Positions 11,675-23,545 of a DNA stretch of 64,000 bases are shown piece by piece. The notes under the pieces are model-generated. The model did no database searches and was not told where the DNA came from. It saw only the letters and a list, made by a program, of their open reading frames with translations. The stretch is from Linyphia triangularis (taxonomy: Eukaryota; Arthropoda; Arachnida; Araneae; Linyphiidae): the NCBI GenBank assembly GCA_963978545.1, contig OZ021731.1, positions 28,058,593 through 28,122,592 on the forward strand. Reading direction: 5' to 3'. Each line of letters starts with the position of its first letter. The stretch's first letter is position 1. The translations under genes were made by a program, and so were the position numbers.

Positions 11675-11904
11675 TTTTTACTTTCCGTAGTAAAATGAAA
11701 TTGTAGAATCATATATCATCAAAATTGTATTTTCATAGTTAATTTTAAAATTGTTGTTATGAAAATATTTTATATTTTGTCAAATATCAATGGGTTATTA
11801 TGTGAACCAAAATAATGCTTGGTACAATAAAAATAATTTATACTGCAATATTAATTAGACTGTAAAAAACTTGTAATATTTATTTGTAACAATTTATTAG
11901 TATA

Positions 11905-12090
11905 AACTTTCAATGGGATGCACGCTCTGGCCTTGTAAGTTAAAGGTGCCGGATTTGATTCATGTGTTAGGTGTGGATGTTCGTTAAGCTGTGGGAACCA
12001 CGTTAACCACGCGGAATCCACGTTAAGCTGTGGGTCCCGGACTGATTAATCGTTATTATGCACTAAAATAGGTCGTTGTGCGTACAAACT
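11905..12090 (+). mobile_element. SINE, family D, degraded copy
   Basis: Shares with 48571-48750 the stretches TTAGG(C/T)(A/G)TGGATGTTCGTT, ACGTTAAGCTGTGGGTCCCGG and AAAATAGGTCGTTG(A/T)GCG, and ends AACTAACCAATC. ACGTTAAGCTGTGGG-like sequence is duplicated within this copy. The tRNA-like head is decayed. Confidence 0.7.
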
Positions 12091-12236
12091 AACCAATCAA
12101 GCTGAAACTTGGCAGACAGGATCTTTGTCAATGGCAACGTATTTCTTTAAGTTTTGGGAGTTGAGTTGCCATACACAAGTTTCTAGTACTCGTTCGTGGT
12201 AGATTTTGATGGTTTCTGCCGTCCGCATTCAACCAA
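12091..12236 (+). repeat. Family K-like fragment
   Basis: CTGAAACTTGGCAGACAGG and the following GTCAATGGCAACG stretch resemble the family K interior, directly after the SINE tail. Confidence 0.4.
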
Positions 12237-12655
12237 TTTGTCAATTTTCAAGTAGATTTTGGCATGCAAGATATCATTGAACTCAACTTGAAGAATTATG
12301 AATATTCATGGTACCAGGAGTACCATAGGTGGTACTACTTCTGGTTTATCAATTTTGAAGATAAATATGGCATGTTGGGTGTCGTTAGGCTTGTCTTGAA
12401 AAATTATGAATGTTTAAGGTACCAGGTATAGCATAGGTGGTACCACTTTCGGTTTATCAATTTCCAAGATAAATATGGCATGTTGGACTTTTGTTTTGAT
12501 GAATTATGAATGTTTAAAGTACCAGGTATGCTATTGCTACCACTTTCGGTTTATCAATTTTAAAGATAATTATTGCATGTAAGGTATCGTCGAACTCAGT
12601 TTGAAGAATTATGAATATCCCTGGTACCAGGTTTACCATAGGGGATAAATAAAAA
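12237..12655 (+). repeat. Minisatellite, four ~101-108-bp units
   Basis: TTATGAATRTYYMWGGTACC-like starts occur at about 12296, 12404, 12505 and 12608, each preceded by TATCAATTTT(C/G/A)AAGATAAATATGGCATG-like sequence. Units differ by small indels and substitutions, so the array is old. Confidence 0.8.
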
Positions 12656-12717
12656 AACGATGAAACGGACAAATTCAAAAAAGAGAAGTCGTCAGTGTTT
12701 AAAAAAAAGTTATGATA

Positions 12718-13469
12718 TCCCCCAAAAAAACACTTTTGAAAAGTAGAAAAAATCATAAACATGATGAAAATTTTCAGCCACAAACACAGTGATATAAAAA
12801 AAATGGCCAACCTCTGATTAGAACTCTCGGTTGTGACTCGCTTACGAATCTATGCTTACTTAGTTTATTTTTAACATTTAAGTTCCGCTCCCATAAAAAT
12901 TTAAGCTGCTTGAGGTTGGCGCCCGTCTTAATTACTAACCTTTAAAACCCCCCCACACATAAAAACTTTCCAAAATGTATGTATCAACCAAACAAAAGCT
13001 TACCAGAAACACTTTAGTTTCCTACTTAAAAAATTCTTAATAACGATTCAAATGCAAGCGTTTGAGCACAGTTTCTCTATACTATTTTGAAAATTACACG
13101 AGCATGAATATTTACACCACATTGTATTTCCTACCCATCCAAATGAAATCATAAACTCGAATATTCGTGCAAACATCCATAAATTAGTTTAAACTCAAGC
13201 ATTGTTAATATTCCTATGACGGGCGCCAACCTCAAGCAGCGTAAATTTTTATGGGAGCGGAACTTAAAAGTTAAAAATAAATTAAGTAAGCATACTTTCG
13301 TAAGCGAGTCACAACCGAGAGTTCTAATCAGAGGTTGGCCATTTTTTTATATCACTGTGTTTGTGGCTGAAAATTTTCATCATGTTTATGATTTTTTTAT
13401 TGTAAGAAAGTTTTTGGTGTTTTTGAGGTTGGTGGTTCTTCTACTTTTCAAAAGTGTTTTTTTGGGGGA
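12718..13469. mobile_element. Large foldback element, 210-250-bp arms
   Basis: The left arm 12718-12927 starts TCCCCCAAAAAAACAC; the right arm 13218-13469 ends with its inverse. Complementarity runs through TGGCCAACCTCTGATTAGAA and GCTCCCATAAAAATTTA to GGTTGGCGCCCGTC. The spacer 12928-13217 is AT-rich. The right arm has about 40 bp absent from the left. The frames 12514-12810 and 13216-13500 are by-products of the arms. Confidence 0.85.
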
Positions 13470-13886
13470 TTTATATTTCAACTGTTGTTTATTAGAATAA
13501 AAAAATTATTTAGCAACAAAAAATTGGTTTTGCTTTAATATTACATCATTCATTTTACATTACAATTTATTGTTTTTATTTTATATGCGCTCTCTTCAGA
13601 GGAAGAATTCAATTAAAATTCCAATTTCAGGAATCCAAATACAAATAAATAATTTAATTCAAAATAATTAATATTTAATCATTTTTTTCTGGGTCAAGTC
13701 AGCTAATGCGGTTTATCAAACCTGTAAACTTGAAGACGCATTCATAAAAGCAAAATAAAACGATCTAAATATTTGGTTTATACTGGTAAATATTATAAGT
13801 AAAATGGTAATTATCATTACGAATACCAAACGTGAAACTGTAAATTTTCAGAGGGGAAATCACACGTGATATTTGCCTAAAAATGT
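13470..13886. other. AT-rich non-coding DNA
   Basis: No repeat shared with the window and no frame of note. Confidence 0.45.
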
Positions 13887-13890
13887 ATAC

Positions 13891-14667
13891 TGTTACGAAT
13901 TTTTGTATATTTGTAAATATTTCGTAGTGTTAATTTTGCAAATAGGAAAATTTATGTACATTTTGCATAAGGCAGTGCAATAGTTCGTCTTAAGTTGGCT
14001 TCCCGGCAATATGGGTCTTAGCGCTTGATAACGAGTTTTACAGAGATAACGCTGGGAAGCGAGTTTTACAAGGAGCAGGGCATTTAACATTATGGTAATG
14101 GCAATCTCACCAAATTGGCGAGATAGAGCCAAGTTGGCGACGATTTTAGCGACTAATTTTTGTCACCAAATTTGGCGATAAATCTCCAAATGTCGCCAAA
14201 CTTGGTGACCATTTGGCGACATTTTCGGTCCCCACGTAAATGTATAGGACTTTTCGACTACGATCTGGAAAGTTCTCCAAATATCTACCTCTAGAAATTT
14301 CACGTATGTTCGCCTCCCCTAGAAAAGCTCAAAAGAACGGGTGATGGAGTAGTTGTTGATTTTGAGTCACTGAATTAAGTGTTAGTTGAGTCCATTAGTT
14401 GACTGGAATTACTGAGTCTCAGTGAACATTCCGAGTAATTCTAAAGCGAAATGTATTGCATTGTCTTTTGCGGCGATTTAGCAGTCGTGTTGTCAAGTTT
14501 TTAACTGCTGTTTTGTACTCTATTGTTGTGAAAAGAGCTGTATTAGAGTCTACTAGAACGAGAAGTTCTGGAGTTGTAAGAGAATCTGTGAAGAGTTATA
14601 TCGGAATAAATTTCTGCAAGTTTCCATCTGCTTTGGCTTCAAATCTTTCGAACCCGTCCACGCAACA
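13891..14667 (+). mobile_element. Solo LTR (family B), copy 1
   Basis: TGTTACG start and CGCAACA end (TG...CA), flanked by ATAC (13887-13890; 14668-14671). U3 holds a run of TTGGCGA-type submotifs at about 14110-14225. AATAAA at 14605-14610 is the likely polyA signal; the TATA position is degraded to CCCTAGAAAAG. A 4-bp duplication fits Ty3/Gypsy-type elements. No gag or pol lies beside it. Confidence 0.9.
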
Positions 14668-14671
14668 ATAC

Positions 14672-15814
14672 ATAATCAATAAAAGAGGCCATTAACAAAG
14701 CTTTGAAATGTTTTATCTCGAATATTTAACCAAAAAACACTTTATACCAGAACGTCAAATAAATATGCACACACCGATGACGTATTTCCAAAATTATCTC
14801 TCTATATACCTATAAGATTACATGACTCATTATGCATATAAAAATTATTCCCATTGTAAAACGCTTGAAAAACTCGCAAAACCTTCAAGATTCTGAACGC
14901 TTCACTTATCATTGTGCATGTACTTTTTATTCCGAAAACCGTACGAAAATTTCAACACTTGAGTAATTTTTTTGCAAAACGTTGTCACTGATTGGACCAC
15001 GCAAAAAAAAAAAATCGTCTGTTTCAAAGATAAGTTCGTAATCTACGCAATTATGTTTCAATGGCGCACTGAAAAAGTATATCAAAGAACACTTTGTTCT
15101 TGTTGTTTTTCTGGTTCGTTTGTAATCCAGAAAGATAGTTGATAGTGATCACGAAAAAATAAGATATCACTTGATGAAGGATTACTGATTTTGAAAACAA
15201 CGAGTGGAATTACAAACCATACTTTCGTAGGAGTAGAACTTTAGATAAGTTACAATTCTACTTGCAAGCAAATTTATAATCGTATAAATGATAATCAAGT
15301 GGCAAAAAACATCAGAAAGTGATGATATATTAGTACAAGTCCACGTTAACGCAAACTTTTTACTTTGTGTATTTTACAATTCTATTTGTAAAGTTTTTAG
15401 AAATATTAAGTGAAAATTATCTCCCCTTTATTTTGCCGATCAAGTACTAGAGTTCTAGTGATTTTTTAAAATTTTTTTTTTAATTTTTTTTTTACAAAAA
15501 TTCACAATAGTAAAATTAATTTAAATAATTGCGGTATTTTTCACACGACTCTGTTAAAACTAATTTAATTTCACAGTAGAAATTTAGGAAGAATTTTTGG
15601 AAGAATATTCTTGTCGGAAAACTTAATTATATATCGAGTTAGTAGTTATTTATTGGTAAAACAGCGCAAATTCTCATTCGCCAAAATCGTTCGAACGAAG
15701 ATATATTTACGGGAAAATTAACTCGTAGTATTTCCATAGAGAATTATACTTTTTCTAGAATTACTCGTGAGTTATTGCTGAACTTATGAAAATATTGAGA
15801 AAAAAAGTCTTTTC
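14672..15814. other. AT-rich non-coding DNA, nothing recognised
   Basis: No frame above noise and no shared repeat was seen. Confidence 0.45.
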
Positions 15815-15980
15815 AGATAGATTCATTATATGTTGATGACAATGTATTCGATCAAGTTTCAGGGGGAAATAAACAATTCAATGGAATAATATACGGAATC
15901 AATGGTTTTCTTTGAAATGGTCGAAAACTATGAAAAGTCGTTCTGAGCTCAAAATCACTTAACTAAGTTGTACATAAAAA
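15815..15980 (+). mobile_element. Family K element, left part, interrupted by a family A MITE
   Basis: Carries GACAATGTATTCGATCAAG, a degraded GTGGTCAAACACTATAAAA block and CGTTCTGAGCTCAAAA, parallel to 27540-27670. The K end (CCAATGCATATAAAGG) resumes at 16620, after the MITE. Confidence 0.6.
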
Positions 15981-16616
15981 TAGTAATCCGAGAAGCGAGT
16001 GCGAATTTAGTTATCTCAGCAAGCATCAATCGGGACTTTTTATAGAATTTAGAAAAATGTTAGCAGATATAATGAATCCACTGGTCTACTGGGATAAAAA
16101 TGGCCGAAACTATGAAAAAATCGACTTTCAATGAGTCGAACTAAATCTGATTGCCAAATATGTCATGACTTGCCAAATAATGAGCATTTTTTTTTTTTAA
16201 TCTGGTAACCCACCGTTCTTTACGTTTCATTGAGGAAAGGGACAGACGATTGATTCCACTTCATTGGTGACGTTTTACTAGCAATTTTTAAAATTGTGCC
16301 AAGTAGGAAACGGATGTCGCCAACTTGGCTCACTTTTAAAAGATGCATTTCAGACGTCGCCATAGATCTGAAATCGTCTGCATCCTTCCTCATTGAAAAT
16401 TAAAGAGCAGTGGGTTACCAGATAAAAAAGAATTCTCATTATTTGGCAAGTTATGACATATTTGGCGATCGGATTTAGTTCAACTTTTTCAAAGTCAATT
16501 TTTGAATAGCTTCGGCCATTTTTGCTCCGGAAGACCAGTGGATTCATGATCTACAAACATTTCCCTGCATTCTATATTCGATGAGGTAACTAAACTTGCA
16601 TTCGCCTTTCAGTCTA
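15981..16616. mobile_element. Family A MITE inserted in family K
   Basis: Ends TAGTAATCCGAGAAGCGAGT and inverse AGTCTA, family A body throughout. Flanks are family K on both sides. Target duplication is no longer readable (AAA versus TTT). Confidence 0.75.
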
Positions 16617-16680
16617 TTTGCCAATGCATATAAAGGGTTTATAGTAAAAGCTTTCTTTTTATAAGTTAATCGTTCGGCGG
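16617..16680 (+). mobile_element. Family K element, right end
   Basis: CCAATGCATATAAAGGGTTT then AAAAGCTTTCTTTTTAT, matching the K right end at 27688-27740 and 38793-38850. Confidence 0.6.
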
Positions 16681-17294
16681 AGTTGTTTTTCTCTGTGTAA
16701 CCAGATAAAATATTACAGTGAGTGTAAAAGGGTGGTTCACTGGCTTTATCCCTTGTCCCCTAACTTCAAACACAACATAAAAGACGACAAATGGCCCATA
16801 TCCTAAATATTCCTTCTTATTGAGTCCTCGCAAAACCGGGCTCTTTTACCCATCCCCTAAAAGAAGGATCGTCCAATTCCATCGTGACGCCATAAATTGA
16901 TGGCCAAGCCCTCTTTTATGGGCCTTTATCGGTTTTCCAGAATAAAATTGGTATTTCAACTTCCTGCCAAAGTCCATTTTTTGTTCACTCCCTCTATCTC
17001 TTGAAAGAGAAAATGTCGATAATCTTGGCCATACGACCTTTTATGCAGGCCGAACGTTTTTCTTTTTCGAAGAGGGGCAATGCCTTGACCTTTAGATGGA
17101 TGGTAGATTTAAAAAAAAAAAGGACGTGAAATTAATGTGTTCATGTTTCATGTCTGTTTGGCTTGACAGTATGAATTATGATATTGCTACAGACAGTGGA
17201 TAGTTCTTTCTGATGCTTTTTATTATTCTTTCATGAAGAATTTTTCAATTACTTAACCCTCACAACCATCAAAAAAATTTAACTCATAAAAACA
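16681..17294. other. Non-coding DNA, nothing recognised
   Basis: A less AT-rich patch at 16740-17100 has no long frame and no known motif. Confidence 0.4.
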
Positions 17295-17355
17295 ATGTTT
17301 TTAATAGAAATCATTTGTATTCAATGACAACTTTTATGTGCAATCGCAACATATT
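17295..17355 (-). repeat. Fragment of family K-associated end
   Basis: Resembles 30957-31018 and 38925-38985: GTTTTTAATA(G/T)AAAT, then ACTTTTATGTGCAATCGCA. Confidence 0.4.
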
Positions 17356-17369
17356 TAGAGGAAGTCATA

Positions 17370-18028
17370 TAGACTGTTAGGCGACTGCAATTTTTGGACC
17401 TCATCGAACATCATTCTGAATTTTTTATAGAAATTGGAGAAAAGTGAGTAGATTACGAATCCACTGGTCTGCCGTGGCAAAAATGGCCGAAACTGGTCAA
17501 AAATCGACTTTTAATATGTTGAACTAAATCCATTTGCCAAATGCGCCATAACTTGCCAAATAATGAGCATTTTTTATTTGGTAACCCTTACTCTTTAATT
17601 TTCAATTAAGAAGGTTGCAGACGATTCGGATGTGTGGCTATGGCTTACTTGCATCTTTCACAAATGAGCCAAATTGGCAATAAACATTACGTCACAGATG
17701 ACGTAACTGATGTCGCCAATTTGGCTTACTTTTAAAAGATACAAGTTTTCAGAGCCAGATATCAGAAATCGTTTGCGCTTTTTCTCATTTAAAATCAAAA
17801 TGCAGTGGGTTGCCAGATGAAAAAGTTTGTTCACTTTTTGGCAAGTTATGACATATTTGGCAATCGGATTTTAGTTCAACTCATTCCAAGTCGATTTTTG
17901 ATCAGTTTCTGCCATTTTTGCCACGGCAGACCAGTAGATTCGTAATCTACTCACTTTTCTCCAATTTCAATAAAAAATTCAGAATGATATTCGATGAGGT
18001 CCAAAAATTGCAGTCGCCTCTCGGACTA
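17370..18028. mobile_element. Family A MITE, copy 4
   Basis: Ends TAGACTGTTAGGCGACTGCA and inverse of TAGTCCGAGAGGCGACTGCA. Well-preserved arms and a centre with CGTCACAGATGACGTAAC. The 3-bp flanks (ATA, TGA) do not match, so one flank has changed. Confidence 0.82.
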
Positions 18029-18148
18029 TGATTGAAGCGTTTCACAGTGCTTGTATTGAACCTTTCTTATTAATTCCTTGAATGCAAATCAAATCTCGAG
18101 GATAGGTACATTTTACTTTCTCATGCGTCAAACGTATTGTAATCATTT

Positions 18149-18264
<116 letters not shown>

Positions 18265-18461
18265 GTGTTGTCCATCTGTTTACTATGCTCAAAATTATGC
18301 CTTCATCAAGTCACGTGAATTTGATTCCTGGCATTATTTGTTCTAACATAAATTTAAACGTCTATCACAAATTGAATTTATTTCGAGGGTTTTTGAAACC
18401 TGTGAGATTGAATTTTTTTTACCTTTCACAAAATCACAATAAATATTAGTTTTCATGATGT

Positions 18462-18499
<38 letters not shown>

Positions 18500-18796
18500 A
18501 GAAATGTTCAGTAGTTGAATTATTACTCATTACCAAAGAATATTTTGACTTGCACTGAATTTGAAATTAATGAATTAAACTTTTAATTATCAATTAAACT
18601 ATTTCTTTTCATTTTAATCATTAGATGAAAAATATCTGGTGTCAATTTCTTCCAACCATTATTCTTATTTCAATAATTTGAAGCATTTCCCCGCTGTGGT
18701 GGAATAATCACGCAACTGCAAAACGTAGTTAAGATCTCTATTGTGTCAAGTATACCTAGAGCATCGATAAGAACAAAGGGCGAACTGTTACAATAG
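18265..18796. other. Non-coding DNA with a 28-bp A run
   Basis: The A tract is 18470-18497. The sequence before it is not obviously a retrocopy. No gene. Confidence 0.5.
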
Positions 18797-19416
18797 TAGT
18801 CCGAGACGCAACTTCAAGTTTAGCTACCTCATCGAACATCATTCTGAATTATTTATAGAATGTAGAGAAATATTAGTAGATCGGGAATCCACTGGTCTGC
18901 CGGGATAAAAATGACCGAAACTATTCGAAAATCGACTTTGAATAAGTTGAACTAAATCCGATTGTCAAATATATCATAGCTTGCCAAATAACGAGCATAT
19001 TTTTTTGTCTGGTAAATTAATTTTCAATTAAGAAGATTGCAGACGATTTGACTTTCCCTGGCGCCAAAATATTTCATTGTTTAAGAGTCGGCTAAGTTGC
19101 CAATAAATATTGCGTCCTCAGTGACGTAATATTAATCGCCAACTTGGCTCACTTTTAAAAAATATCGTCTGCACTCTTCCTCATTAGAAACTAAATAGCA
19201 CCGGGTTACCATATAAAAAAGAATGCCCATTATTTGGCAAATTATGACTTATTTGAAAATCGTATTCAGGTCAATTTATTAAAATTCGATTTTTGAATGG
19301 TTTCGGCCATTTTTGCCCTGGCAGACCAGTGGATTCATGATCTATTAACATTTCTCTACATAATATACAAAAAAATTCAGAATGATATGTTGATAGACGC
19401 CACTAAGTGCAATCAA
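18797..19416. mobile_element. Family A MITE, TTTAGCTACC subfamily
   Basis: Left end TAGTCCGAGACGCAACTTCA, body GTTTAGCTACCTCATCGAAC, right end decayed (GATAGACGCCACTAAGTGCA). Very close to 21737-22169: both carry ATATATCATAGCTTGCCAAA and CGTCATC/CTCAGTGACGTAATATTAATC. Confidence 0.8.
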
Positions 19417-20143
19417 TTTTGCTTTTCACATCTGCTGAAAAATTCCAATTTCCTTCAGATGGGTCATTTGTTCCACCATAGCGGCTGTGCGTTTTATGCT
19501 ACTAAAATAAAAACATACGGGGCAAAACTCAGTAGCAGACATAAACTATCAATACACTGAAGGAAATGGAACAATAGGAATGAAGAACATGACAAGAAAA
19601 TTATCTTCACTCAAAAACCATTAAATCCACCTGGGGGAGGGGGGGGGAGGGGGGATAAATAATATCAACGCGGTCAAGTGTGTCGGTCGCTGTAATGTCA
19701 GAGGAAAATCCGGCCTCTTAAAAAGATTCACACCAAAATGCCTTCCACCCAGTGTCACCCCTGGGTTGTTCCAAATATATTTGCACAAAAGCGGCGCAGA
19801 CGAGAATTACATCCTTCCCCGGGGAGTCGAAAGGGGCCCCGAACGAAGGAAAGGGAACGCCCAGAGAAGATTCTTTTGGATGGGGCGACAACTAGGGGGC
19901 TTCTTTTTAGGAAGGAATATCCATTTGGAGAAAGATGGAAGGTTCGAATTTGTCAACAGAACTTTGTTCTGGTATGAAGATAAAAGAGTTAAGGGATCAA
20001 GTATTTCTTTTCTAAATACATACATTGCATAATCGATGTAGATGTAGAAGGGGAAGGTGCAATTCGCGAATCACGACATAGATGTAGACTTACAAATAAT
20101 TAGATGTAGACAAATAATTAGACGTAGATGTAGATTTTCAAAT
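19417..20143. other. Less AT-rich unique DNA with two overlapping frames
   Basis: The plus-strand frames at 19738-19977 and 19766-20032 (79 and 88 residues, different frames) cover the same 270 bp. Neither shows a domain I recognise, and there is no obvious splice or promoter context. The patch stands out by composition (several CpG and CCCCGGGG-like words), so a decayed exon or an unknown repeat is possible. GATGTAGA is repeated several times at 20033-20133. Confidence 0.3.
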
Positions 20144-20318
20144 AAGTTATAATTTGCCAAATAATGGGCATTCTTTTTTATATGGTAACCCGGTGCTATT
20201 TAGTTTTTAATGAGGAAGAGTGCAGACGATATTTTTTAAAAGTGAGCCAAGTTGGCGATTAATATTACGTCATTGATGACGCAATATTTATTGGCAACTT
20301 AGCCGACTCTTAAAAATG
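20144..20318. mobile_element. Family A fragment (central part)
   Basis: Runs from AAGTTATAATTTGCCAAATA to AACTTAGCCGACTCTTAAAA, including GTCATTGATGACGCAATATT. Outer arms absent. Confidence 0.7.
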
Positions 20319-20394
20319 TGAATGAAATTCACTGGTGATGCTTTCCCAAAAAATTATTGCCAATGTAATCAAAACGCTAACTCTACTATGCTTT

Positions 20395-20528
20395 TTCTCA
20401 ACAAAATTCAAATTGTGTTTATAATTTATCATCTTTAATGTGGGCTCAACTTAATTGTGCACATAAGTTATCAAACTGAATTCTGATAGTTGTGTCACTA
20501 AAAGGTCGCTTCTACACACATTGCAATT
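20395..20528 (+). repeat. Composite repeat segment also at 29385-29478
   Basis: AAAATTCAAATTGTGT, ATAATTTATC, then TGTCACTAAAAGGTC(G/A)CTTCTACACAC, then TTGCAATTAACCCACC are shared. The second part resembles family K and the last words lead into family A. Confidence 0.55.
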
Positions 20529-20917
20529 AACCCACCGCTCTTTAAATGACGAGGGATGAGGACGATTTCAGATCCCTGGCGCCAAATCTTTGCATAGTAC
20601 TCTATCTTTGAAAAGTAAGCTAAGTTGACGATAAATATTACATCCTTGATGACGTAATATGCATAGCCAACTTGGATCCCTTTTAAAAGTTACAAGTATT
20701 TGGCGCCACATATCTGAAATCGCCTGCACCCTTCGTCATGGAAAATTAAAGAAAGGTGAGTTTCTAAATAAAAAGAATGCTTATTATTTGGCAAGTTATG
20801 ATATATTTGGAATCGAATTTAGTTCAACTAATTCAAATTCGATTTTTTAATAGACCAGTATGTATTCATATTCTACAAACATTTCTTTTCAATAGGATAC
20901 ATAAACTTGCAATCGCC
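20529..20917. mobile_element. Family A fragment (centre and right half)
   Basis: Starts in AACCCACCGCTCTTTAA and ends AAACTTGCAATCGCC. The GGCAGACCAGTGGATT block is decayed to AGACCAGTATGTATTC. Confidence 0.65.
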
Positions 20918-21736
20918 AGTGTTTGTTGACAGATATTACCAATTCAACGCAATCTTTTATTCCGGTATTCTAAAAATACTAAAAGATACACTACTTATGG
21001 TGAAAATACAAAAAGGTATTCTAAGACACACTGAAAATACAAAAAAACAAAAAAAAAACCTTTTTCTAAAATTATAGCACCCAGTTTAGATTCTAGAAAC
21101 GCCCAAGAAAGTATAGGGAAGGGGAGTTATAAATTATCGTCCAAAGACCATCACCCCCATAAAAGAGATCGCGTGTTCCAATCAAATATCGTCTGAAAAA
21201 GTCACGATGGAGGAACTTCTTTAACACTGCAAGACCCCATTCCATTTTTATCGTCAGGTCTTTTTCCTCCAAAGTTGATGTTCTTTAGAAGATATCTTGT
21301 CCCCAATGGTCATAAATATCACTCATCCTACAAAACGGAAATTTCGAGACCTCAATCCGAGGGTGTTTTACTTTCACAATTTTGGCAACAAGGAAATATT
21401 CTGAATTCGAATCAATTTTTTCTTCTTCTTTTTATTCGGGTGAATCCTATTGGACCGATGAATGTGATGTGATCGGTTTTTTATTATTTCACTTCACTTG
21501 AATCCAAAGGGGGTAATTAATTGGATTTGATTAATGGGATTTGATTGAATATCGAAATAATGGATTTTTTTTTTTTTTTAAGTGGTTTAACCTCTCTGAT
21601 GAAAGGCGGCTGATTTTGAAATCGCTTTTTGGAAAGTTTGAGTTAGAAAAATACGATCGTAATTGGAACTTTTGAAATGCGTGACTCGGTTTTGTGATGC
21701 AATATAAAAAGCAGACGATTTTTTTGAATTTTTGGA
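20918..21736. other. Non-coding DNA, nothing recognised
   Basis: Frames 21275-21472 and minus 21531-21740 have no known domain. Confidence 0.4.
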
Positions 21737-22169
21737 TCAAGTTTAGCTACCTGATCGAACATCATTCTGAATTTTTTATAGAATGTAGAGAAATATTAGT
21801 AGATCCTGAATCCACTGGTCTGCCTGGGCAAAAATGACAGAAACTATTCAAAAATCGACTTCGAATAAGTTGAACTAAATCCGATTGTCAAATATATCAT
21901 AGCTTGCCAAATAACGAGCATATTTTTTTGTCTGGAAAGTTAATTTCCAATTAAGAAGATTGCAGACGATTTGACTTTCCTGGAGCAAAAATATTTAATT
22001 CTTTAAAAGTCAGGTAAGTTGCCAATAAATATTGCGTCATCAGTGACGTAATATTAATCGCCAACTTGGCTCACTTTTAAAAAATATCGTCTGCACTCTT
22101 CCTAATTAAAAACTAAATAGCAGTGGGTTACCATATAAAAAAGAATGCCCATTATTTGGCAAATTATGA
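21737..22169. mobile_element. Family A MITE, truncated
   Basis: Starts inside the left arm (TCAAGTTTAGCTACC) and stops in the right arm at GCAAATTATGAT. Nearest relative is 18797-19416. Confidence 0.75.
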
Positions 22170-22627
22170 TCTGTTACTGAAAACAAACTGTGTAATTCAA
22201 AGATTTAAAGCCATTGCTTAACTTCTTAACTGAAACTTTTATTCAAGAATCAAGTATTGGATTTTTATGAAATGACTCATTAAAACTTAAATTACCGGTT
22301 TGATTTAACTATTATAATTCACATGATATTCTGTTATTTTATTATTGAATTACCTGAAGAAATTAAAACTAAAAACATAAAATCATACTCTGTCTAGCGT
22401 TCTTTTAATTTCGAACTTATATTATAGAAAAAAAATATTTTAACCTCCCTAACCATAATTGAGAGAAATTTAATACCAAGAAAAGGTTCAAGAAAATTCA
22501 ACTTGTTTGTATACTAAAATATAACAAGCACAGTTAATAAAATGCGCAATTGTATTAATTAGTATTTTGAATCCTCCTATTTAATTTATATTAGTTTTTT
22601 CTATGATAAAAATATTAACATCATTAA
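22170..22627. other. AT-rich non-coding DNA
   Basis: Nothing recognised. Confidence 0.45.
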
Positions 22628-23113
<486 letters not shown>

Positions 23114-23543
23114 ATATTATTATACTTTAATGCAGTTCATAAAATGTATTTTTTTGCGAAATATTGCGTCATCTTGATTTTACACCTAAAAAAATTAACT
23201 TTCAATTTACGTTTGTATGTGACCCTAGATTATTGTAATTGTAACTTCATTAACTCAGAAACTACTGAATCGATTTCAATCCCCCTAGCTAAAATGCGGG
23301 TAAGTGTATTGAGATTCTGGATGCTTAGAAATCCAGATTTCTGTTGCTTTTTAACATGGTAACAATGAAGAATGGTTACCATGACAATGGTAGGCAATAA
23401 CAATGAACTGCAATGGAAATGAAATGCTAAAATAAATCTTCACTTTTAATTTTATTTTTTGTTGCCAAAGAATAGTTTTATTTGCATAAAACTTATTTAA
23501 TTAATTCTAAAAAATTATTGTTAGTTTTATTTCTTTCCTAATG
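23114..23543. other. Non-coding DNA with a small stem
   Basis: ATGGTAAC and GGTTACCAT near 23355-23381 form a short inverted repeat. AACTCAGAAACTACTGAATCG at 23254 resembles words common in arthropod transposon tails; family not named. Confidence 0.35.
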
Positions 23544-23545
23544 TA

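Noticed and set aside
12514..13500. 98- and 94-residue frames facing each other
   Set aside because: They arise from the complementary arms of the foldback element.
19738..20032. 79- and 88-residue overlapping frames as a gene
   Set aside because: Two frames over the same bases, neither recognisable; composition alone does not support a gene.
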